From Symsagittifera roscoffensis (lineage: Eukaryota; Xenacoelomorpha; Acoela; Convolutidae): a stretch of 64,000 nt of DNA. The stretch lies in the NCBI RefSeq assembly GCF_963678635.1, contig NC_087062.1, positions 34,321,651 through 34,385,650 on the forward strand, in the 5' to 3' direction. Under the pieces are notes generated by a model. The model saw only the letters and a list, made by a program, of their open reading frames with translations, was not told the origin of the DNA and made no database searches. Below are positions 43,151 through 54,357 of this stretch, piece after piece (position 1 is the stretch's first letter; each line of letters starts with the position of its first letter). The position numbers and the translations under genes are program-made.

Positions 43151-45600
43151 AACTTCGTAATATACTTTGCTACATTCGATTGTATATAGCTGACATCGAA
43201 CAGTGCATTCAATATTAAAAGCTTATCAGATGACAAAGTTCTGATTTGAAGTTAATTCGAGCAATTTTTTGACGTTTTGACGATGATTGTGTAATTTTTG
43301 ATTACTCTCTTTTTGTTGTAGAATTCTTCATGAATTTTGAGTGACGCGATCAATCAGCCAACCTGCACGCAAAAAATATCATAATTAGCTAACTAGATGT
43401 AAATAGACATTAACTCATTGCTGATTATTGATTGATTAGCAACTAAAGGTTAATTAGTTTTAATTGCGCTATGTATAAAATAGGCGCCAAGTGTTGAATT
43501 GAATACTAGTTTTGCCAATTGTTACATTATCATTTGCCAGCTCTTAATGATAATTTTAGATCTGGTATTACGATCGTGTCAAGTGTCGAAAATTTCCAGA
43601 AAGCCTTCAAAGAGGTTTTGTGGTTCGAAAACAAGCTGAATTTATTGACAAATAATGAAGTTTACACACCTTTAAAACAAATCGTTTGCTCTTTTAGTTT
43701 GTAATCTAAAGTTTGAGCGGTTTATCTAATGAGGTTATTCATCTCTCGTAGATTCAATCAGCATTCGTGAAAAATCGAGTCGTGTTTAAAGCACACCTGT
43801 GATTATCACAGCGACTAATTGACAAGTTTGTACACTATGTGTTGGAGCTATATGGTATCATATCTAATATTAGGCACTAATCAACAGTCCGATTTACGCC
43901 ATTAGTTTTATCGTGCAGCTGTTTCAAGGTCTTTCACAAATAGCTAAAAATAAAATTTTACTGAAAAAGCTTACTAAGAGACTAAAGTTTTGTTTTAAAG
44001 ATTTAGTTAAATTGAACAGAACAAAATGATTGGCGTGGCCGTGGCTGTCTAAAACAGGTGAAACGATTGTTGAAACCCTTGTATTCGTATAGTCATATTT
44101 TGAAATCTTGTGGCTCATTAATGATCAAAAAAAATCAAATTTTATTGACTAGCCTTGCTAATTTGGATGATTGTGACTTGTTTAATAATTGCTACAGGTT
44201 TCAAATTAATATAGACTTTTTAATGAAACCAATTCACGAATAGAAAGGAAGATACTATGGTGTTTGATGTAATTTTTTTGTCTGCCTAAAAAAAACTTGT
44301 AAGACTCAAGCGTGGTGTGATCTTAATTTTTCAAAAATTTTTTTAGACTTTCAGACCAAGTGTCACGTTTTTTGGTGCAGCATACAACTCAATTTTGATG
44401 ACACTCAGTTTAATGCTACCACATTTTAAGTTTATTTAGCAAAATTACTTGTCATTATGCATTTTTGAATTATTTTTGAAATCTTCATGGTATGAGTCGG
44501 TTAATACAGCATATTAACGCCTCCTCAGTCGTAATTCTAACAAAAATTTTAAAAAATCGAAAATTTGTCCCAGCGTTGATAAACCGCTCAGAAATTTCTC
44601 AGTTTTAGCCTAATTTTGAGAGAGTAATGCAATCGTTTCAATTACAATTGGTCTTTTAAATGAAATTGGTCATTTAAAGCAAAAAATACTTGATTTTACA
44701 AAACCTAAAGCTATTTTTAAGCTTCATTTAGAGCTGGCAACAAAAAATTTCTGAAAAAATTCAATGAGCAAACTCTTTGTCCAAATGAAAGAAAATTTTA
44801 AGAAATTTTTTCACGTGTTTTCTTTGCAGAATTCTGCTTTAATTATGCCTAATTCACTAATGTTCTACTAGTTTATATATTTGTCTCATCACATCACTAC
44901 AAAAGATTGCACTAGTTTGAAGAATGAAAAAATCTCTAAAGTTTTTAATAAATATGGTCGGCAAACCTTATTTAAATTTGCAACCGGCTATCTTTTTTGC
45001 AACCATTTAAGCTTTGAATTCGACTAAAAATTGCAACCAACTAACAGTAACCGGTTATCCTTGTTTGTTTTGAAATTTTTGCATTTGATTTTTTTTCCGA
45101 AAAAAAGAACTGTTTCGGTTTTTTTTTTTTTTTTTAGGTAACTGAATTCAATGATGTTAATTGCAGTTCGAAGTTCTTAAGAAAACTCAAATTCTTGATT
45201 CGGAAGTAATATTTGAAAAACTTTGACAATTTTAAAAAACTGGAACGAAACACTTATTAATTTTTACCTACTTAGTTAATTCAAATTTTGTTCACTGATT
45301 TTTTTCAATCAAGTTGTTTCACTAACACTGCTAAAGTTAAGGATTATTTTTTGATGAAGTTAGGTCAGAGTTTTTTTCTAACTTTTTTGTATATTTAGCA
45401 TAAGTGTAGTTTATCGAGCGTGGTGTTATAAAATGACTCTACTTTGTGTTTAGCAAGCGTAGTATGACTCTACATTTTCCAAACAATATTGCAAACAAAA
45501 GTGCTCGTTTGTTGAAGTTTTTGCTATAATGACTATTGTAGAATTGGAAATTGCCTAGCATCTGTTTTCTGATTCATTGGTGTCCACTGTTTGTTGATAA
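43151..45600. other. Upstream of the kazrin-like gene
   Basis: AT-rich intergenic DNA. It should hold the kazrin promoter, but no element can be named. Short frames (43519-43704, 44058-44243) have no family resemblance. Confidence 0.4.
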
Positions 45601-45611
45601 TCAATGACCAG

Positions 45612-45715
45612 TCGCGCAGATGTGAGAAAGATAGACTCTAAATTGCAAGTTCGCAGGTTCGAATCCGACACATACTAAAAACTTTACTTGTTCGAGGCTT
45701 ATTTCTATTTTTTGT
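45612..45715 (+). repeat. tRNA-like SINE head, second copy of the family at 811
   Basis: GGTTCGAATCC (45656-45666) is a perfect B box. AGTCGCGCAGATGTGAG upstream is a weak A box, and GACTCTAAATT precedes. The tail TTGTTCGAGGCTTATTTC and TTTTTTGTGTTCCACTTT matches the tail of the copy at 811-935. Confidence 0.5.
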
Positions 45716-48365
45716 GTTCCACTTTTTATGGCTGCTCGTTTTTGCTTGCGTACAGCAGTTTGCTGAAAGTTCAAAATATACTGGATTCAAAACTTTTTGA
45801 ATTTTTTTCTTTCTGCTTTCATCTTGACTAATTTTAGTTTTCTAAAACATATTTTTTTTTTTCAATGTATTATCTCATTCTCATGGCAAGATCACAACAT
45901 CTCAGTACTATGACTTGTCTTTGACTTCCACCATATATGGTTTTATTGTTTCAGATGCAATTTATACGAAATTTAAGACAAGTTTAACTCTTGCTCGCGG
46001 AACTTTAATTATTTTTCGTGGAAATCTGAAGCAACCACATTTTGACCGGAGAGGCAAACTCTACAAGATGACCGCGTAATACTTTCTTATTGATATTATA
46101 GATTTCAATTTTTTTGCTATTTGCTTCCGCGATTTGTTTAAAAATCTTGAGAACTAATATTGAACATCTGGATCCAAGTAATTTTGAAGAATTAGCCAAA
46201 TAGCAAAAAAAGTTAAATTGCCATGGCAATTAAAATTAATCTTGCTTAAAAATATGTCACTACAAGTTTCATGTGCTTTTCAGATATTGGATTTCCGCAT
46301 AGACTCCGGTTGACCTTCCTCCAAAAAAATCCCCTATCTCAGATTTTTTCATAAAATTTAAAGGCAAATTACGTTTTCATACAATTTTCTGTAAGAAAAG
46401 TTCTAAGATACCGTTCTTTCACCAATAAAACAATGCAATTTTTAATTTTCATTTTTTCAATATTTATGCATGTAGAAAAATTTAAGATTGTGGTTTGCAT
46501 TTCGAATTAAAATTTCTCAAACGAAATTTTTAGATTTTTTTCAAAACATAAAAAATTAACGAAATCAATTTTGACGAATCATGTCATATAGCTCCGGACG
46601 TGATGTATGTGAGGTACAGCTACATTTTGACTTAAAAAACTCTAGAAATTAGTAAAAAGCTAGCTAGAAAAAGTTTGTTATTTTGATAAACTAATATGAG
46701 GAATGTTCAAATTTGACTAATGAGTTTACTTTATTGTACTCTGCGGCAGCGGAAATTTCTATATTGGTTCTGAAAAAATTTTAAAAAATTTTACTGAAAA
46801 CTAATTTTGAAAAATTTTAGATTTTTAAAGCCTTATTTTTTAAGAAGTTCTAAGATTCTTACAGAAAAAACCCTAACAATAATGCTTTCCAAACCAAAGC
46901 AAAACTCAGTGCAGTGCTTTTATGTATTTCTCTAGGGACTTCACTTCAGATTTCAAAGAAGCCTTCTTGAAATTGTTTGGATTTCAGCAAAAAGTTTGCG
47001 GACTCCAAAAGAATATCAATGATATAGTATTTTAATTTTTTTTAGGTTTCACAAATATTTTGAACCTTGATGCTTGTTTTGAAGATTACAAAAGCTTTAC
47101 TAACCTTTTTGGTTAGCAGGGGTGTTTTGGCAGATGATACCATTTGCATGTCATAAAGGTCACGCAACACTTCAGAGGGAAATCTACCGGCAACCACATT
47201 AAAGATTGAATTTACATCACTCAGTTTTGAAAGTGTCTGTTAAAAAGTCATTTTCTGAAGAAATGGCGTCTTCTTGCCCCAGATAAATTTGATGACATTA
47301 ACTAATTTTTTTGCGGTTTTTCACTGCGCAAATCTTAATTCTGTGTGAAATTATATACCATAACTTACATATTTGTAACATTAGTCTTTGAACAGACTTC
47401 GCAAAAAGTAGTACCAAGCTTATGTTTTGTTGCTTTTATAAAAACTGAACACAAAAGATACGTTGTTTACATAGCACGTCAAATAATGCAGAAAATGAAA
47501 CTTGTTTTATTTAAAGATGCCAGCTCATTCTCGAGTATATATGAAACAGGTTTGAACAGACGGAAATGCATCATCTCTAAAAATATAAATAACTATTGTC
47601 TAGTCAAACGTCGAATTGGGCCAAACATTTTATCAAGTTTTGATCACCGACAGACTTTTATAAAAAGGTCAATACCTTCACAAGTTGATGTCTACGAGAA
47701 CTGAAATGTTTGAAACAAGCTCTCAGATTTGAAAAAAAAATTATCAGCAAAATTGATGTAACATAAAAAAAATGCGTTTGACGCTTGTTGTTTCTGTTCA
47801 AATATTGGGGAGTATAAAAATATAATGTTTTAGCCGTTTTTAAAGTATTTGCTCAATAAGGCAAATCGATATCCATAAACAAGTAGCCTTTTTTCTCCCG
47901 CTTCCTTTGCCATACATAAAAAGCAACGTTTCCATAAAACGCTTAAGCGTTCCTATAAAACGTGTACGTCATGGTATAACTAGCGATTATAAGCCATATA
48001 TGTTGCGCCGCTTTTTCAAAATCAGATAAACGATTTTAGATTGTCAAAAAAATCATTGAGCTGAGTAAAATCTCATCCAGATGTTAGTATACACTGACCC
48101 CACCTTTTTGGCAGATACTGGAAAATACTCAAAACATATAACCAATTTACCGACTTTTCAAGGATATCCAAACATTGATAACGAATACATACATACTTAC
48201 GTAAAAGGGTTGGGGATCCAACTTATAATGAATACAAGACCAACCCACTTTTGTAATAGGAGTGAGAGTTAACAAGATCACCTTATCTGTGTCATAATCA
48301 GTAAACTGATGGACTCTTGCGTTGATTTTTTTTGAATATATATGTATATGTAGTATATATGTTTA

Positions 48366-48366
<1 letters not shown>
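45716..48366. other. Intergenic, no recognised gene
   Basis: AT-rich. The frame 47345-47704 (119 codons) is the longest, but has no recognised motif and AT-rich codon use like its flanks. Confidence 0.35.

Positions 48367-48431
<65 letters not shown>
48367..48431. repeat. (TA)n microsatellite
   Basis: About 64 bases of uninterrupted TA dinucleotides, preceded by related ATATATGTATATG sequence from 48337. Confidence 0.97.
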
Positions 48432-48434
<3 letters not shown>

Positions 48435-48779
48435 GAATTTTTTCCAGATTGGATTAAAGCAGGGAATTTGCTCAAAATGTTGAAAAATCTCAGAAAAATC
48501 TTTGTTATATTTATTTTGCAAACATTTCGTCAACTTTATAATATTGAAAAGAATTTTTTAGATTTTGAAAGGTAGTCGGAACATTCATAGCGTCGCAATT
48601 TTATTTTATTTATGTTAATCTTTGTTTATTGTTAAAATTGTTAGAAATTTCATCTATTTTTTAATATTGTAAAAAAAGTTTTTGTTTTTAGATTTTAAAA
48701 GGCAGTCGAAACATTCATGCAACTTTGTTTTGTTCATGTTTAATGTTAATCCCTAAATTCAAGAAACAAATCGCGGATG

Positions 48780-49760
48780 CTAAGTGACAAAGTGAAGAAT
48801 CTGGAAACAAATTTGGTAACTCAGAGTGAAAAGTATCCCGGGTCGAGATTGGGTATTATATTGCAATGTGTTCCAGCATTGCGACTCGGAAAATATATGT
48901 TGCGAATTTGAGACCATTGCAAAAACGTACTTTAAAAAGATAAAAAGTATGTTGCGACCATTGCGACTCAAAATGGGCCTGTTTTGAATTTGTGGGACCG
49001 AAGTAGTTAGCGCGACTTTGGGCAACTCAAAATAAATCTATTACAAAGTTGCAAGACCCAATATGAGTATGCGACAATTGCGACTCAAAATTGATTTGCT
49101 ACAACTTTGCCTGACCTAAGCAAAAAGTATTTTGCGGCTTTGAGCAACTCTAAAACTATTTGTTGCAATTTTGCGCGACCAATGGGTTTTCTGCAACATT
49201 TCGCCACCCGGGTCGAGGTTTGCAATGGATGTTTCAACCGAATCGACCCAGGCTCGATTGGTCTGACGACTCGACCGAAGGTGTCTATGTTTTGACTATG
49301 TTTGACCGAGGGATAATATTTCAACCAAATTTTACCAAATAAGAGTTTCAACCGACAAAAAGAAAGAATTCGAACGTGTTCGACGTAAAATTTTGCGCGA
49401 CCCATGCTGCAGCTAAAGTTTAGCGCGACTCCTTTTGCGATTTTTCGCCTTTGCGCGACGCATTTTGCGACTTTGCGCAACTCATGTTGCGACTTTGCGC
49501 GAAGAATATTGTGACTTTGCGCGACCCATGGTGCAACTTTGTGCGACTCATGTTGCGACTTTGCGGAACTCAAGTTCCAATTTTGCGCGACCCATGCTGC
49601 GACTCTGCGCCGCCCATGTTGCAAGTTTGCGCGACCCTTGTTGCGACTTTGCGCGACCCATTTTTAGCTATGTTGCGACTTTCCGCGACCCTAACCTCTT
49701 GATGGAGTATGAAATTTTGGTCGCAGAAAGTCCATTTCGGTGAACAAATTTGGTCGCAAA
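48780..49760. repeat. Degenerate minisatellite, about 22-bp unit, with a distinct central block
   Basis: Best part 49430-49695: at least ten units of the type GACTTTGCGCGACCCATGTTGC, spaced 22 bases. More diverged units extend left to about 48780. A central block (about 49195-49385) has a different set of repeats (AACCGA, TCGACC, TTTGACC). Frames on both strands over it (49085-49624 minus, 49435-49743 plus) are by-products of the repeat. Confidence 0.8.
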
Positions 49761-50620
49761 ATGAGTCGCGGACCTTGGCTACGAGTAATGGAACGTAAAT
49801 ATTGAGTAATGGAACTTACAGACAATGCATAGTTTTCAGATCAACTACTAACTTCAATTTGGCGTTACTTGTGATCGGGCCACAATGCTGAGATAAAAAT
49901 TTGAAAAACAAGCTATTTTTTAAAAGAAAATGAACACAGCCAAGCAGAAAAAAGTTTAAAAACACTTTAAGGAAGCCAGTGAATTTCAAATTTTCATTCA
50001 AAAAAAGGCCTGAAAACTTTTTAAAGTTCCAGAGGAAACACCAAACAAATGGCAATGATTGAAGTTGACAAAAGTAGCAAACATAATTAATTTAGTGAAT
50101 TTTTTTATCCAAACTTTCGAAAATGCTAGATTTTTTGATAAAAAATATAGACCATAAAAAAAATTTGAAATCACTCTCGCAAACACTCAACATTGAATTT
50201 CATATATTCAACTTCTTGTTGTACAAAAAAGTATTGGCCAAAAATTTATTTATCCAAAAAAGTTTAACCATGTTTTGGTGCCTCTTTTCGATCAAACTCC
50301 TGTCCAATAGAGCCATTTGATTAAACTGGAGTATCGGAATTTTGTTATTTTGTTGACTTGACAAAAAATCTTTGTTTTGAAAAGTTTTGGCTGAAACTTG
50401 CGACAAGGGAAAATTTGTTTGATTGTGTATTGACCATAAGTTTAAATTTTGTCTTTTGAAAATGTTTTGGGGTGAATCAATTAATCAATGTCGGCTTATT
50501 TAAATTATTCTTAAAATGTCTATATTTGAGTGCTCTGATTTTGGAAAATTGATTTATAAATGTTCAGTTTTGGAGCATTGCGATTTTCATGTGAGCCAGC
50601 CAAAATGCAAAGGCAGTTGG
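49761..50620. other. Intergenic AT-rich sequence
   Basis: No gene or repeated element recognised. Confidence 0.4.
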
Positions 50621-51144
50621 AACAAGACTGCTCGTATCAGAACGAGGCCTTGAATGTTCCGACTGCCTCTTGAGGTCTACGGTGCAGTAATAAAATGAAA
50701 AAATTAAATGTAATATAAAAAAATGATTTTTTTTAACTTGACATTTTTGTGAAATTCATTCCCCCACACGCCATCCAAAGTACAAAGTGATATATTTCGT
50801 TCTTAGTAACAAATAAATTATGGCCAATTAGAGTCCTTTAACCAATTTGGAACGATTTCTGAGACGGACTTAATCCCCGCTTACGCGTTAATAGCGCAAA
50901 ACATATCCCGCGTTAATTGTCTTAAATTGACCAAAATGGTAATCTTTAAGCCCCCATATTTTTACAAAAAATAATGACAATTGAAACATTTTCTCAAATT
51001 CAAGCTCAAGACAGCATTACCTTTCGAATGACATAAAAAAATTCCGTCAAAAATGGCTAGTTAAAAAGTCGAAATTTGTCTGAAGAAAAAAAAACCCACC
51101 CCAAGCACAATTTTTCCGTTACTTTCGTACCGGAAGTCGGAACA
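50621..51144 (+). mobile_element. Helentron-like element, copy B
   Basis: Left AACAAGACTGCTCGTATCAG, then GAATGTTCCGACTGCC; right TTTCGTACCGGAAGTCGGAA then CAAG. Collinear with copies A and C, including CCCACACGCCAT, GACGGACTTAATCCCCGC and CGCGTTAATTGTC. The left hairpin stem is imperfect (CAGAACGAGGCCTTG). Preceded by GGCAGTTGGAACAAG, another possible unit junction. Confidence 0.75.
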
Positions 51145-51567
51145 AGAATTAATTTTGGTTTTTAAATACATTTTTGCGACATAGCGAACGGTGGTAATTC
51201 AATTAGCCAATGAAGGATTAAACCAAAACTTGAATCAGTATCATAATTTACGCTGATTCTCCATTCGGTGGTCAGTTTTGACACACAAGCCGTTAAAACA
51301 GATTTGCGTAGACCTGATTTTTTTCTACGCCGCAAGAAGTGTTTTGATCAGGTCGCTAAAAGATGGTTGGGTAAAAAAAGTTTTTTTTACTTCATTAGTA
51401 TTTTGATTTATATATCATTCCGGGTTGGCCGCCTTATAAATGGTATTTATAGAGTTCCCTCAATTTTTCTATGAAAAAAAATCTAGTCATGTAATTACCA
51501 TACTAGGAGAACTGCTTGACTAGCTTTTTTTAAAACCAAAAAAAATTTGTATTGAGAAAACAAATAC
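51145..51567. other. Intergenic AT-rich sequence
   Basis: A frame at 51268-51474 is open but has no recognised motif. Confidence 0.35.
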
Positions 51568-52298
51568 AGTGCTGACTTAAATTAACCGGACAAAACGAGC
51601 TAAACTTGAAATTTAAAACGCGTTTTTCTCAAATTGGGTTGAAATTAGGTGAAAATTTATGGAAACAAAACTTGCTTAAAACTTCAGCAGAGTTAATATG
51701 GCGTAATTTTTTCTTTGAAAACTTCGGGCCCAAAACTTTACCCCAAAAATGGGTCATTTTGGCTCTTCTTAGTTAATCAAACATTACGCCGAAAATAACG
51801 AATCGATCACAGAAATAATTATATCTAAGTGAGCCCTTTACGTAGCCCAACAAACTTGATGACGGGTATATTCTCCAAAAAATATTTGCAAACCGTTTAA
51901 AAATTGTTTTTAAATAAAAAGTTGGTATTTTATATAGTAAAAACGACCTTTTTTGTCTATCAAACAAAAATAAGTTAACTTATACAATGTTTTGGAGAAT
52001 ATACTCTTCTTAAAGTTTGTTGGGCTACGTAAGGGGCTCACTTTGATTTAATTATGTCTGTGATCGACTGGGTATTTTTGGTGTAATTTTTCATTAACTA
52101 AAAAAGCCAAATGACCCATTTTTGGGGTAAAATTTTGGACCCGAATTTCGCAAAACAAATTGACCCATACTAATTCTGCTAAAATTTTAAGCAAGTTTTG
52201 TCTTCATAAGTTTTCACTCGAAATCAACCCAATTTGAGAAAAACGCGTTTTAAATTTCAAGTTTAACGCGTTTTGTCCGGTTTATTCAAATCAGCTCT
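51568..52298. mobile_element. Foldback (long inverted repeat) element, copy 2
   Basis: Ends AGTGCTGACTTAAATTAACC and TATTCAAATCAGCTCT. Arms about 51568-51895 and 51980-52298 are inverted copies, e.g. CCCCAAAAATGGGTCATTTT versus ATGACCCATTTTTGGGGTAA, and TACGTAGCCCAACAAAC versus GTTTGTTGGGCTACGTA, around a spacer of about 80 bases. No protein. Same family as 2951-4252. Confidence 0.8.
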
Positions 52299-52310
52299 GT
52301 TAGATGTTAA

Positions 52311-52565
52311 ATGAGTTTTAAGCTCGTAAAACTAGTCAGTGGTCAAAAGGTAATCTCCAAATTTGTTCAAATGGACAAATCGGACCAAGTTAACATCCTC
52401 CTCCCAAGCGAAATGATTATCAGATGCAATTCGACGTGCATGTCTATAGGCCGGCCCCAATCCAATTGGTCCATTAGTTGCGAAAAACAGGTCAAGTTTT
52501 GGTTAGGAGAGTCCTTCATTCTGCGGCAGCCGAAAGTTTATAGTTGCCGAGTACACAATCAATAG
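52311..52565 (+). CDS. Hypothetical 84-residue protein, possibly Sm-like fold
   Basis: Not recognised with certainty. The frame is one ATG-to-TAG exon that starts 12 bases after the right end of the foldback element. Its base composition is less AT-rich than its flanks and codon use looks coding. It begins MSFKLVKLVSGQKVISKFV, has NILLPSEMIIRCN in the middle and WLGESFILRQPKVYSC near the end. The order KLV-(S/T)G-(Q/E)-KVI, then LP-E-MI-R, then FIL...V resembles small Sm-like proteins known from marine phages and viruses, but this is an impression from pattern only. No promoter or neighbour supports it, and it may be a captured gene fragment. Confidence 0.35.
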   Translation: MSFKLVKLVSGQKVISKFVQMDKSDQVNILLPSEMIIRCNSTCMSIGRPQSNWSISCEKQVKFWLGESFILRQPKVYSCRVHNQ

Positions 52566-52829
52566 GTCATGCAATTAAGTTTTTCTATTTTGCAAGCTTT
52601 ATCAGTTCAGAGTTTTTATGGGAACGTTTGGATTGTGAGTTTTCAATGCAACCTGTTAGATTTAGCTTTGATTTGTAGCATATAATGCTCAGTAAATAAG
52701 ACATCAGTAAATGTTTAGTAGTCTTATGGTTTTCGATGATTTTGATTGTTTATAGGTTTTCAGCAATCGGTTTCTTCATCATGAGAACCCTCCCGCTTTT
52801 GTCATATTGTATGAATGAAAATAACAAAA

Positions 52830-53715
52830 TATTTGTGCCCGGGGTGATTTTTTCCAGGCAACTTCCGGCTTTTATCTTGCAGTTTTTCATCGAGTTTTTA
52901 AAAATCATTCGAAAGGTATTGTTGTCTGAGGTCAAATTTTTAAAAGATATTTCACCTGTGATCATTTTTTGTAGAGTTATGGAGGTTTAAATGGGAGTTG
53001 GGCCAATTAACGCGGGTACCGTATAAACATCCGACATGTCAAACATCCGAAAAACCAAAATCGATTGCAAACATCCAAAAAACACCTTTACTAGGGCAAA
53101 CATTCAACAAATTTCACAAATTAGGGCAAAAATCCCATTTCTTCCGTTCGTTTAAAAGATGCTGTTTTGGTCAAATTAATAGTGACCACCGCAGTCGCGT
53201 CAACGTGCTGCGAGCTAGCCAACAACTGAAGGTAGCATTCTATGTAATAATTAGAGCGGGTTATCGCCATAAAACGGCGACGCATGCAGAGTGTCCCCAA
53301 CTGGGATTTTAGGCCAAAAATCGGCTAAATTGGAATCGGCTAAATTAACTGCGTCTTGTGTTTGAAATTTTTGCGTCATAATATAATGTAATTTTTACAT
53401 TATTTGGAATGTTTGACATATCGGATGTTTGGCATATCGCATGCTTGCCTTAGGCACATTTAACGCGCGATATATTCCGTGCGATTAACGCGTTAGCCGA
53501 GATTTAAACCGTCTAAGAAATAATTCCAAATTAGATTGAGTAACATGCTCTTTGTTCTATTTAACCCTTTGCTAGCTTTAAGCAAATTAGTTCACTTAGT
53601 ACATTTTTTTCAATTTTTTTTTGAAAGTTTCCTTATTTTATGAGTTAAAACTACTCTAAACAAAATAGAATGCTGTCAAAATATTCAAGGTTTTGCCCTG
53701 ATGCGAGCAGTTGTG
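52830..53715 (-). mobile_element. Helentron-like element in reverse orientation, split by a nested element
   Basis: Left part 52830-53019 matches the right third of copies A-C reversed (TTTGTGCCCGGGGTG, TTCACCTGTGATCATTTTTT, CCAATTAACGCG). The right part 53455-53715 continues (TTTAACGCGCGATATATTCC, TAACGCGTTAGCCGAGATTT, GTTTTGCCCTGATGCGAGCA). The unrelated 53020-53454 interrupts it at the TTAACGCG palindrome. Confidence 0.65.
53016..53454 (+). mobile_element. Small element with GC-rich core and ACATCCGA-type terminal arrays
   Basis: Left end GGGTACCGTATAAACATCC, with several AAACATCCGAAAA-type units. Right end has inverted units (TTTGACATATCGGATGTTTG, GGCATATCGCATGC). The core at about 53177-53290 (ACCACCGCAGTCGCGTCAAC, GTGCTGCGAGCTAGCCAACA, AGAGCGGGTTATCGCC, ACGGCGACGCATGC) matches the complement of the core at 4780-4885. 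Nested in the Helentron-like copy 52830-53715. Confidence 0.62.
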
Positions 53716-53924
53716 ATGATTTTGTAAATCAATCCAGCCACCCCCGCATAAAATATTTGTATTGTGGGTCTTTTAATTACCAGGAGTGGGGCTATAACAG
53801 TAAAAAACCTTCTCTATGATAAATGATACGAGATTTTAAAAAAATCAAAAGTTTTTTAAAAAAATTTTTCTTTTTTTTTCGAAAATATCATTTAGTAAAA
53901 AATTTTGATTAATTCATAGAAAAA

Positions 53925-53975
53925 AATGCAGTCCGAACGTTCAAGGCTTATCCCTGATACGAGCTGTTTTGTTGA
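53925..53975 (-). mobile_element. Right-end fragment of a Helentron-like element
   Basis: GCAGTCCGAACGTTCAAGGC and TTATCCCTGATACGAGCTG, then TTTTGTTG, match the hairpin end of copies A-D in reverse orientation. Confidence 0.5.
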
Positions 53976-54357
53976 TTTTTGAAAAACCATCCCCTATTAA
54001 GTTTTTATATTTTGGACCTATATTTACAATGGAGTAAAATGGAGTACAATGGATCTACAATAGTAAAATCCTTCTTTTTGATAAATAATGGCTATAAGGG
54101 TACTCGAAGCTGTGACCCCATGCCATTTAACCATTTAAAGAAGGTTAGTATTTGCTCCTGCTTCTTTTTGGATTAATTTTCTATTTTGCAGATTGGACAT
54201 TTGAACTTATTGTGAATATTAAGTAAAATCTTATGTTTGTTGTAAAATTGACTGAATTTTAAAATTCAATCACAGTTTTGTGCCCGGCTGACTCAATTTA
54301 AGTTTCATTATCTCATTTTATATCAATTTTTCTTTCGAATATTGTATTCAAAAACTC

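Noticed and set aside
47345-47704. 119-codon plus-strand ORF as a gene
   Set aside because: Codon use matches AT-rich flanks, with no recognised motif, no splice support and no neighbouring exon.
48278-48475. ORF rich in Ile-Tyr repeats
   Set aside because: It is a translation of the (TA)n microsatellite.
49085-49743. Overlapping open frames on both strands (179 codons minus; 102 and 83 codons plus) with repeated ATHVATLR- and WVAQ-like peptides
   Set aside because: They arise from the 22-bp minisatellite, which lacks stops in several frames; the peptide repeats follow the DNA unit, and there is no independent coding signal.
48780-49760. CRISPR-like array
   Set aside because: Units are contiguous with no unique spacers, the period is 22 bp, and the DNA is animal nuclear.
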